Assembly (NCBI GenBank): GCA_046566185.1 | Contig: JBKHXE010000172.1 | Location: forward strand, 1-15,256 | DNA length: 15,256 nt | From: SCSIO-59966 sp046566185 | GTDB lineage: Bacteria; Actinomycetota; Actinomycetes; Actinomycetales; SCSIO-59966 | Direction of reading: 5' to 3' | Part shown: piece by piece, positions 5,196-11,417 of the stretch | Layout of the letters: each line of letters opens with the position of its first letter | Position numbering within the stretch: the first letter of the stretch is position 1 | Made by a program: the position numbers and the translations under genes | Notes under the pieces: model-generated | What the model was told of the DNA's origin: nothing | The model's database searches: none | Seen by the model: the letters and a program-made list of their open reading frames with translations, nothing else

Positions 5196-7804
5196 GACGC
5201 ACTCCCTGCTCTCGTGACGACGTCCGTACCCAGCACCACGGAGTCCTCGCCGTCCGCGGCTCGCCGCAGGACGTCGTCCGCCAGCCCGGCCGCGACGTCC
5301 AGCTCCGTGGCTGCGCCCTGCGTCCGCGCCGCGTCGGACGCCGCGCGGCCGAGCCGCTGCCCGGCCTGGCGCAGCAGCTGGTCGCGCAGCTCGCGGTCCT
5401 CGGAGTAGAGCGCGTAGCCGGCCGCTGCGAGCACCCGGTCGGCGACCGTCTGCAGGACCACGGCGCCGGCCGCGTCCGTCGCCACCACGATGCGGGCCGC
5501 CAGCATCACCGACAGCGCGACGAGCACCGTCTGCTGCTGGGCGCGCGCCAGCTCGAGGCAGGTCCGCTGGTGCGCGGCGGCCGCCCGCAGGTCGCCCATC
5601 CGCAGGTAGGTCTCCGCGAGGTTGCCGTGGGCGGTGGCGACCAGGAAGTCGACGCCGGCGGCGTCCACGGCGGCCAGCTCGTGCTGGAAGGCGCTGACGG
5701 CGCCGGACAGGTCACCGGCCGTCCCGCGCGCGATCCCGACGAGGTTCCACAGCCGCGCCCGGCCGCGGTCGGACGTCGCCAGCTCCAGTCCCCGCTCCGC
5801 CGTGACGCGCGCCGCCGTCAGGTCCCCCTCCCGGAGCCGGACGTCGGCCGCGGCCCGAGCCACCGCGCCGTCCGCCCACGGCGGGAGGCCGACCCGCTCC
5901 GCGACGTCCTCGGCGCCCGCCAGCGCGGTCGCCGCAGCCGCCAGCTCCCCGACGCGCAGGTTCAGGTCGACCAGCAGCGCCAGCAGCGCGGCGCGCGCCG
6001 GCGTCTCCGCGACGAGGTCCCGCACCCACCCCGCGGTCTCCTCGACGCCGGCCCGGAAGGAGTCGGTGACGTCGTGGAAGCGGGCGATCGAGCAGGCGAG
6101 CTGCTGGGCGACCTCGTCGTCGTGCCCGGCCAGGGCGTGCGCGACGGCTCGCACGTTGTCGAGCTCCAGGCGCATCCGGGAGACCCAGCCGACGTTGTCC
6201 GGCCGCTCGGGACCGAGGGCGTGGAGGTACACGCCGGCCAGCCGGCGCTGCGTCTCGAGCGCCTCGCGCGGGTCGAGGCCGGACCGCACGTGGGTGCGCA
6301 CCGTGACGGGGAGGCGGAAGCGGGTCTCGCCGGCGCCGACGTCGCCCACGACGAGGGAGTGGTCGAGCAGCGTCCACAGCAGCTCGGCCACCTCGTGCCG
6401 TGGCAGTCCCGTGGCGGAGCCGAGCGCCTCGACGACCTCGAGGTCGAAGCCCCCGGCGAACGCGGCGAGCCGGTCGAGCAGCTCACGGGCGTGGGGCGGC
6501 AGCAGCGCCACGCTCCAGTCGAGGAGCCGGTCCAGGGACCGCTGCCGGTCCGGAAGGTCCGGGTCGCGGCTCGACAGCACGGACGTCGTGGAGCGCAGCC
6601 GGGCGAGGATGTCGGGCGGGGGCAGGGTCACGGTCCGGGCGGCCGCCAGCTCGATGGCGAGCGGCAGGCGGTCGAGCTCGGTCACCAGCTCGGCCACGAC
6701 GGAGCGGTCGACCGCCGCGGTCGTCGCCGCCCGCCCGAGGAACAGCTCGACGGCTCGTTCCGGCGCCAGCGGCCCGAGGCGGTAGGCCCGCTCGGCGCGC
6801 AGCCCGAGCGGGATGCGGCTCGTCGCCAGCACACCCACGCCCGGAGCGCCCTGCAGCAGCCGGACGACGAGGGCGTTCACCGCGTCGAGCAGGTGCTCGC
6901 AGTTGTCGAGGACGACGAGCATGCGGCGGTCGGCGACGAACTCCAGCAGCGTGTCGAGCGGGTCCACCCCACCGGACGCGCCGGCGCCCACCGCGTCCGC
7001 GACCGCCGTGACCACCGCGCCGTCCGAGGTCAGCGGGGCCAGGTCGACGAGCCAGACGCCGTCCCGCCACTGCGGCGCGACCCGCAGCGCCACCTCCACC
7101 GCCAGCCGGGTCTTCCCGACACCGCCCGCGCCCACGACCGTGACGACCGAGCCGGCCTGGACGGTCGCGGCGACCGAGGCGACGTCGTCCTCGCGTCCGA
7201 CCAGGGACGTCGTCGGCGCCACGATGTTGTGCCCGTCCGCCGGGCGCACCCGCAGCGCCGCGTCGACCACCGGGACGCCGTCCACCACGAGCCGGTGCAG
7301 CAGCACCGGCTCGTCGAAGTCCCGCACCCGGAAGCGGCCGGCCTGCTCCAGGCGCGCCCCCGGCGGCTGCCGCGTGAGGCGCCGCGCCGTGTCGTCGGTG
7401 ACGAGCACCTGCCCGCCGTGGGCGGCGGCCGCCACCCGGGCGGTCTGGTGGACGACGAGGGCGCGGTAGTCGTCCTCCCGCGGTCGGGCGTAGCCGGTGT
7501 GCACACCGACGCGGATCCGCACCGGCAGCGGCACCGGCCAGTTGGCCGAGGCGACGGCACGCTGGGCGTCCGCCGCGGCCGCCACGGCGTCGTCCGCCGA
7601 CGCGAACACGACGAGGAAGGAGTCTCCCTCGGTACCGAGCTCGTGACCCGAGTGCGCGCGCCACACGGCGCGCAGAGCGGAGTGGTGCAGGTCCACGACG
7701 TCGTCGTACCGGTCGGGGGCGGCGCGCAGGATCCGGGTGGAGCCCTCCATGTCGGTGAGCAGGAAGGAGACCACCCCGGCGGGGAGGACGCCCGGCCCGG
7801 CCAC
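5192..7804 (-). CDS. Class III cyclase-homology / NB-ARC-like NTPase / TPR regulator
   Basis: Cytosolic multidomain protein of 870 residues, of the cyclase-ATPase type common in Actinobacteria. Residues about 10-175: class III nucleotidyl cyclase domain with metal-site Asp18 (FLLTDMEGST) and Asp61 (GTEGDSF). The purine-specifying Lys position is Gly57 and the transition-state Asn is His119, with Arg123 kept, so cyclase activity is doubtful. Residues about 200-480: STAND/NB-ARC-like NTPase with Walker A GAGGVGKT (Lys231), Walker B MLVVLDN (Asp300), ATSR, and LPLAIEL. Residues about 590-850: helical TPR-like repeats. No C-terminal LuxR HTH is seen, unlike many relatives. I prefer the GTG at 7804, six bases after a TTGAGC-17-CAGCCT promoter. 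ATG 7858 is an alternative, and the frame is open to 8230 but would then overlap DUF2277. Its stop overlaps the S8 start by 4 nt. Confidence 0.88.
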   Translation of the reverse strand: MAGPGVLPAGVVSFLLTDMEGSTRILRAAPDRYDDVVDLHHSALRAVWRAHSGHELGTEGDSFLVVFASADDAVAAAADAQRAVASANWPVPLPVRIRVGVHTGYARPREDDYRALVVHQTARVAAAAHGGQVLVTDDTARRLTRQPPGARLEQAGRFRVRDFDEPVLLHRLVVDGVPVVDAALRVRPADGHNIVAPTTSLVGREDDVASVAATVQAGSVVTVVGAGGVGKTRLAVEVALRVAPQWRDGVWLVDLAPLTSDGAVVTAVADAVGAGASGGVDPLDTLLEFVADRRMLVVLDNCEHLLDAVNALVVRLLQGAPGVGVLATSRIPLGLRAERAYRLGPLAPERAVELFLGRAATTAAVDRSVVAELVTELDRLPLAIELAAARTVTLPPPDILARLRSTTSVLSSRDPDLPDRQRSLDRLLDWSVALLPPHARELLDRLAAFAGGFDLEVVEALGSATGLPRHEVAELLWTLLDHSLVVGDVGAGETRFRLPVTVRTHVRSGLDPREALETQRRLAGVYLHALGPERPDNVGWVSRMRLELDNVRAVAHALAGHDDEVAQQLACSIARFHDVTDSFRAGVEETAGWVRDLVAETPARAALLALLVDLNLRVGELAAAATALAGAEDVAERVGLPPWADGAVARAAADVRLREGDLTAARVTAERGLELATSDRGRARLWNLVGIARGTAGDLSGAVSAFQHELAAVDAAGVDFLVATAHGNLAETYLRMGDLRAAAAHQRTCLELARAQQQTVLVALSVMLAARIVVATDAAGAVVLQTVADRVLAAAGYALYSEDRELRDQLLRQAGQRLGRAASDAARTQGAATELDVAAGLADDVLRRAADGEDSVVLGTDVVTRAGSAS
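5202..5206 (-). promoter_or_regulatory. Shine-Dalgarno of the S8 peptidase
   Basis: GGGAG 6 nt before the S8 ATG, inside the last codons of the cyclase/NTPase gene. It allows independent or coupled initiation and fixes the start. Confidence 0.7.
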
Positions 7805-7810
7805 CGCCTC

Positions 7811-7839
7811 AGGCTGGCACAGCGCTCTGCCTGGCTCAA
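7811..7839 (-). promoter_or_regulatory. Promoter of the cyclase/NTPase-S8 operon
   Basis: TTGAGC (7834-7839) and CAGCCT (7811-7816) on the minus strand, separated by 17 bp, with the GTG 6 nt after the -10. It is the best two-part promoter in the window and argues for leaderless translation from 7804. It lies in the 81-bp divergent gap to DUF2277. Confidence 0.5.
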
Positions 7840-7872
7840 TGGACTTGGGCCGATCCATCCCCGCCCCCGGCC

Positions 7873-7878
7873 TACCCT
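7873..7878 (+). promoter_or_regulatory. Putative -10 of the DUF2277 gene (leaderless)
   Basis: TACCCT fits TANNNT and ends 7 nt before the ATG. A TTGGGC at 7845-7850 is 22 bp upstream, too far for a standard -35. Confidence 0.4.
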
Positions 7879-7885
7879 GCACCGC

Positions 7886-8161
7886 ATGTGCCGCAACATC
7901 ACCGCGCTGCGAGGACTCGAGCCACCGGCCACCGACGAGGAGATCCGGGCGGCCGCGCTGCAGTACGTCCGCAAGGTCGGCGGCCTGTCGTCGGTGTCGC
8001 CCCGTACGCAGGAGGCCGTCGACCGCGCCGTGCTGCGGATCGCCGAGGCGACGGCCGAGCTGCTCGGCGCGCTGCCCGAGCGCCGCCAGCCGCCGACCCA
8101 CGAGCCGCCGCTGCGGCGTCTCGCCGCATCCGGGCGAAGTGCTGGTGGCAGCGCGGGCTGA
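7886..8161 (+). CDS. DUF2277 domain-containing protein
   Basis: Small protein of 91 residues, function unknown. The start MCRNITALRGLEPPATDEEIRAAALQYVRKVGG carries the family hallmark MCRNI..LRGLEPPAT..EI..AALQYVRK; a helical segment with TQEAVDRAVLRIAEATAELLGAL follows. The C-terminal tail of about 25 residues (PPTHEPPLRRLAASGRSAGG) is Pro/Arg/Gly-rich and probably disordered. The family contains a conserved Cys at position 2. ATG 7886 is fixed by the family N-terminus. It is transcribed divergently from the cyclase/NTPase gene and is followed 44 nt on by a secreted phosphoesterase gene; a shared function is not evident. Confidence 0.88.
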   Translation: MCRNITALRGLEPPATDEEIRAAALQYVRKVGGLSSVSPRTQEAVDRAVLRIAEATAELLGALPERRQPPTHEPPLRRLAASGRSAGGSAG

Positions 8162-8194
8162 CGTGGTCTGATCGGCTCCCCGGGTCCGACCCCG

Positions 8195-8200
8195 AAGGAG
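8195..8200 (+). promoter_or_regulatory. Shine-Dalgarno of the endonuclease/phosphatase gene
   Basis: AAGGAG 5 nt before ATG 8206, the strongest ribosome site in the window. It selects the start that yields a clean signal peptide. Confidence 0.8.
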
Positions 8201-8205
8201 TGGGC

Positions 8206-9324
8206 ATGCGCGCTCGACGCCTGGCAGCACTGGCCTGTCTCACCGCGGCGCTGGCACTGGCCGCGGCCCCCGCGAGCGGTGCCCGCCCCGACGACCGGGC
8301 CAGGGTCGGGGTCGCCACGTACAACGTCTACCTCGGTGCCGACCTCAACCCGCTGTTCGGGGCGACCACGCTCCCGCAGCTCGTCGCCCGCGCCGGCGGC
8401 GTGTACGCCGCGATGGAGGCCACCGACTTCCCCGAGCGGGCCGAGGCCATCGCCGACGCGATCGTGGCCGAGCAGCCGGACGTCGTCGGGCTGCAGGAGG
8501 TCGCGCACTGGGCGACCGCTCCGGGGACGCTCCTGGCCCCGACGGCGCCGTTCACGACGACCTACGACTTCCTCGACCTGCTGCTCGACGAGCTTGCCGA
8601 GCGCGGTGTCCCCTACCGCGAGGTCGCGACCAACGCGAACTTCACCGGCACCCTGCCGATCTCCCTCGGCGCCGGCGGCACCGCCACCTGGGCGAGCTTC
8701 ACCGACCGGGACGTGGTCGTCGTCCGTGACGACGTGCCGGCCCGGCACCTGGCCGTGGACGAGGCGAGCGTGCAGGAGGAGACGTTCGCGGCGGTGCTGA
8801 CCATCCCGTCCGGGGTGCCGGGCCTGCCGCCGTTCGCGGTGCCGCGCGGCTGGTCCTTCGTCGACGTCACGGCGAAGGGGTTCACGTTCCGCTTCGTCAA
8901 CACCCACCTCGAAGCGTTCAGCGAGGCGGCGCGCAACGCGCAGGCCGGCGAGCTCGCCGCCGAGGTGGCGGCGTCCCCCCACCCGGTCGTGCTCGTCGGT
9001 GACATCAACTCGCGCCCGCCGGGCTGCTCGACGAACACGGTGGCGTTCCAGACCCTCCTCGACACCGGCCTGGTCGAGGTGTGGCCGCTGGCCCACCCGA
9101 AGGATCCGTGCGGCGGCTTCACCAGCGGCCAGGACGCCGACCTGCTCAACGAGGCGAGCACCCTCGACCACCGCATCGACACGGTGTTCGTCGACCCCGA
9201 CGCGCTCACCGCGCTGGGAGCCGAGGTGATCGGCGACGAGCAGGCCGACCGGTCGCAGCCGACCGGGCTGTGGCCGTCCGACCACGCCGGCAGCGTGGCG
9301 ACGCTGCGGACCGTCAGGCCGTAG
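8206..9324 (+). CDS. Secreted endonuclease/exonuclease/phosphatase-fold protein
   Basis: Predicted exported metal-dependent phosphoesterase of 372 residues (EEP fold, as in DNase I, exonuclease III and sphingomyelinases). Residues 1-26 form a Sec signal peptide: Arg-rich start, hydrophobic LAALACLTAALALAAAP core, likely cleavage near ASGA. Catalytic motifs in order: ATYNVYLG (Asn40), VVGLQEV (Glu98), FVNTHLEAF (His234), LVGDINSRP (Asp266, Asn268), LDHRIDTVF (Asp325) and WPSDHAG (Asp359, His360). All expected EEP catalytic residues appear present. The substrate could be nucleic acid, phospholipid or sugar phosphate and cannot be settled here. It has a strong SD and follows DUF2277 by 44 nt; the S10 gene follows after 29 nt with its own putative promoter. 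Confidence 0.9.
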   Translation: MRARRLAALACLTAALALAAAPASGARPDDRARVGVATYNVYLGADLNPLFGATTLPQLVARAGGVYAAMEATDFPERAEAIADAIVAEQPDVVGLQEVAHWATAPGTLLAPTAPFTTTYDFLDLLLDELAERGVPYREVATNANFTGTLPISLGAGGTATWASFTDRDVVVVRDDVPARHLAVDEASVQEETFAAVLTIPSGVPGLPPFAVPRGWSFVDVTAKGFTFRFVNTHLEAFSEAARNAQAGELAAEVAASPHPVVLVGDINSRPPGCSTNTVAFQTLLDTGLVEVWPLAHPKDPCGGFTSGQDADLLNEASTLDHRIDTVFVDPDALTALGAEVIGDEQADRSQPTGLWPSDHAGSVATLRTVRP

Positions 9325-9341
9325 ACAGCACAGGCGCTGGC

Positions 9342-9347
9342 TAGGGT
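9342..9347 (+). promoter_or_regulatory. Putative -10 of the S10 peptidase gene (leaderless)
   Basis: TAGGGT fits TANNNT and ends 6 nt before the GTG at 9354. No SD is present and no well-spaced -35 was found. Confidence 0.45.
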
Positions 9348-9353
9348 CGGAGC

Positions 9354-10826
9354 GTGGCTGACGAGCAGAACGAGACCCCGACCACCGGCGACCACCCCAC
9401 GCCGTCCGACGACCTGGTGACGACGGCGCACACCGTGCAGACGTCGTCCGGGACGCTGTCGTACACCGCGACCACCGGTCGCATCGTGCTGCGCAAGGAG
9501 GTCGTGGAGGAGGGCGCGTTCCAGGGGCACCAGCCCAAGGCCGAGGTGTTCGTCACCGCCTACACCCTGGACGACGTCGACCCGGCGACCCGGCCCGTCA
9601 CGTTCGCGTTCAACGGCGGGCCGGGCTCGTCGTCCGTGTGGCTGCACCTCGGCCTGCTGGGTCCGCGGCGGGTGCTGATGGGCGACGCCGGCGACCTGCT
9701 GCCGCCCCCGTACGCGGTGGAGGAGAACGCCGAGACGCTGCTCGCGGTGTCCGACGTCGTCTTCATCGACCCGGTGTCGACTGGGTACTCCCGGCCCGTC
9801 GAGAAGGGCAAGACCAAGGACTTCCACGGTTACTCCGGCGACCTGGAGTCGGTCGGCGAGGTGATCCGGCTCTGGACGACGCGCAACAACCGGTGGATGA
9901 GCCCGAAGCTGCTCGCCGGGGAGTCCTACGGCACGCTGCGCGCGGCGGCGCTCGCCGAGCACCTGCAGAGCCGCTACGGCATGTACCTCAACGGGATCGC
10001 GCTCATCTCAGCGGTTCTCGACATGGGCACGATCCGGTTCACCGAGGGCAACGAGACGCCGTACCCGCTGTTCCTGCCGACCTACGCCGCGATCGCGCAC
10101 TACCACGGGCTGCACGGCGACCGGCCGCTGCGCGAGGTGCTGAAGGAGGCGGAGGCCTACGCGGCCGGCAAGTACCCCTGGGCGCTCGGACAGGGCAGTC
10201 GTCTGCCGGACGACGTCCGCGCCGAGCACGTGGCCAGGGTCGCCCGACTGACCGGGCTCAGCGAGGAGTACATCGACCGCGTCGACCTGCGCATCGAGCA
10301 CATCCGCTTCTACACCGAGCTGCTCCGCCACCGGAAGCTCACCGTGGGCCGGCTCGACGGCCGCTTCACCGGTTGGAACCCCGACAACGCCGGTGAGCAC
10401 ATGGAGCACGACCCGTCCTACCTCGCGATCCACGGCCCGTACTCCGCGGCGTTCAACCACTACGTGCGCCACGACCTCGAGTACTCCAACGACCTGCCGT
10501 ACGAGATCCTCACCGACCGCGTGCACCCGTGGTCGTACGAGGAGTTCGAGGGCCGCGGGGTCTCAGTGACGGGCAGGCTCGCCCAGGCGATGCGCGCCAA
10601 CCGGCACCTCAAGGTGCACGTCGCCTGCGGCTACCACGACGGCGCGACGCCGTACTTCGCCACCGAGCACACCGTCGCGCACCTGCAGATCCCGGCCGAG
10701 CTGCGCGACAACGTGTCGTTCGCGTACTACGAGGCGGGGCACATGATGTACGTGCACGAGGCGAGCCGCGTCCAGCAGGCCGCCGACCTCGCGGCGTGGG
10801 TTCGCGAGAGCTGCCCGGGTGCGTGA
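9354..10826 (+). CDS. Serine carboxypeptidase family protein (peptidase S10)
   Basis: Alpha/beta-hydrolase-fold peptidase of 490 residues. Oxyanion segment FNGGPGSSS, nucleophile elbow GESYGTLRA (Ser191), Asp429 in GYHDGATPY and His463 in YEAGHMMYVH form a complete triad. FIDPVSTGYS is also typical of S10. No signal peptide is seen: the N-terminus MADEQNETPTTGDHPTPSDD is acidic and polar, so the protein is probably cytosolic, unlike the classical vacuolar or secreted enzymes. The GTG at 9354 is 6 nt after TAGGGT and gives full family length. The last codons overlap by 8 nt the first GTG of the mntA-like remnant, so that module once followed in the same transcript. The natural substrate is unknown. 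Confidence 0.92.
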   Translation: MADEQNETPTTGDHPTPSDDLVTTAHTVQTSSGTLSYTATTGRIVLRKEVVEEGAFQGHQPKAEVFVTAYTLDDVDPATRPVTFAFNGGPGSSSVWLHLGLLGPRRVLMGDAGDLLPPPYAVEENAETLLAVSDVVFIDPVSTGYSRPVEKGKTKDFHGYSGDLESVGEVIRLWTTRNNRWMSPKLLAGESYGTLRAAALAEHLQSRYGMYLNGIALISAVLDMGTIRFTEGNETPYPLFLPTYAAIAHYHGLHGDRPLREVLKEAEAYAAGKYPWALGQGSRLPDDVRAEHVARVARLTGLSEEYIDRVDLRIEHIRFYTELLRHRKLTVGRLDGRFTGWNPDNAGEHMEHDPSYLAIHGPYSAAFNHYVRHDLEYSNDLPYEILTDRVHPWSYEEFEGRGVSVTGRLAQAMRANRHLKVHVACGYHDGATPYFATEHTVAHLQIPAELRDNVSFAYYEAGHMMYVHEASRVQQAADLAAWVRESCPGA

Positions 10827-11065
10827 CGAGGTCCCGACCATCGAGGGCGTGGACGACGTGCTCGAGCGGCTGCGCGCCGGCGCACCGACTGCCCTGGAGG
10901 GCGTCGGTGAGCCGCCTCGGGGACCTCGACGTCGTCCTCAACGACGCGGCGCTGCCGCTGCGCGGTCGCGTGGTCGCCGACCGGCGGATCGTGCTGTCCC
11001 GGGACGAGGCGGCGCGGGTCGAGTACGAGAGCCTGACGTTCCGCGAGTTCACCGACTTCCGCCTT
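10819..11065 (+). pseudogene. Remnant of MntA-like nucleotidyltransferase antitoxin (type VII TA)
   Basis: Broken gene. The first part, from GTG 10819, reads MRDEVPTIEGVDDVLERLRAGAP in one frame. At about 10905 the homology moves to the +1 frame, where GDLDVVLNDAALPLRGRVV is followed by SRDEAARVEYESLTFREFTDF, the conserved C-terminal part of MntA-family proteins. The catalytic segment with the GS(X)nDxD motif is absent, so a deletion of roughly 50 residues with loss of frame is inferred. Start and end are approximate. It overlaps the S10 stop and runs into the hepT remnant. Known relatives AMPylate HepT; this copy cannot do so. Confidence 0.65.
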
Positions 11066-11082
11066 CACGGCTCGCCGGGACG

Positions 11083-11343
11083 ACCGACGGCGAGCTGCTC
11101 GACGACCCGGACCGCGTGGCCGCGGTGAAGTACCGCTTCGTCGTCGCCATCGAGGCGGCGATCGACGCGGCGCAGCACGTCATCGCCTCGGCCTGGCGTC
11201 CCCGGCCGCAGGACATGGCCCGCTTCCGCAACCTGTTCGTCCACGGGTACGCACGGGTGGACGATGCACGGGTCGTGGGCATCCTGCGGTCACGGGTGGC
11301 TGACCTCGACGGCTTCCGTCAGGACGTCGCGCGGATCGCCTGA
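11083..11343 (+). pseudogene. Truncated HepT/DUF86-like RNase toxin remnant
   Basis: The reading frame matches HepT: DDPDRVAAVKYRFVVAIEAA, then DAAQHVIASAW, then MARFRNLFVHGYARVDDARVV up to DVARIA. The RNase motif R-x4-H-x-Y is intact (RNLFVHGY, 11227-11250). The usual N-terminal helix is missing, and the 25 or so residues normally between HVIA and MARFRN are lost in frame. GTGs at 11116 or 11125 could start a 75- or 72-residue protein; the latter overlaps the stop of the mntA-like frame as GTGA. Most likely non-functional, but a short expressed product cannot be excluded. Confidence 0.65.
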
Positions 11344-11366
11344 CTCGAGGTGTGTCCGTGCATGCA

Positions 11367-11412
11367 TGGGTGCGACAGAGCGGGTGCGGACGCCCCCGCT
11401 TCGTCGCACCCA
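11367..11412. terminator. Long hairpin between convergent genes, probable bidirectional terminator
   Basis: Inverted repeat: TGGGTGCGAC (11367-11376) pairs with GTCGCACCCA (11403-11412), and GCGGG (11380-11384) with CCCGC (11395-11399). Between the two stem parts lie one A.C mismatch, one G.U and one A-U; the loop is 10 nt. There is no T-run on either side, as is common in high-GC Actinobacteria. It lies in the 74-bp gap between the hepT remnant and the 3' end of purD. Confidence 0.65.
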
Positions 11413-11417
11413 CGGCC

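Noticed and set aside
3831..5408. Plus-strand 525-codon open frame opposite the S8 gene
   Set aside because: Shadow of the S8 gene, which has a full catalytic triad; no recognisable domain on the plus strand.
5570..7885. Long plus-strand open frame opposite the cyclase/NTPase gene
   Set aside because: Composition is Arg/Gly/Val/His-rich with no motif; it is the antisense shadow of a GC-rich gene. Only its last 91 codons (DUF2277) are real.
8162..8205. Short dyad GGGT/ACCC as a terminator between DUF2277 and the phosphoesterase gene
   Set aside because: Only 4 bp of stem with a 3-nt loop; too weak to call in GC-rich DNA.
7805..8230. N-terminal extension of the cyclase/NTPase frame by up to 142 residues
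   Set aside because: It would cover the whole DUF2277 gene antisense, its residues are Arg/Gly-rich with no domain, and the cyclase fold begins just after GTG 7804.
11116..11343. Intact small HepT gene
   Set aside because: The RNase motif is present, but the N-terminal helix and about 25 central residues of the family are missing, so a remnant is more likely.
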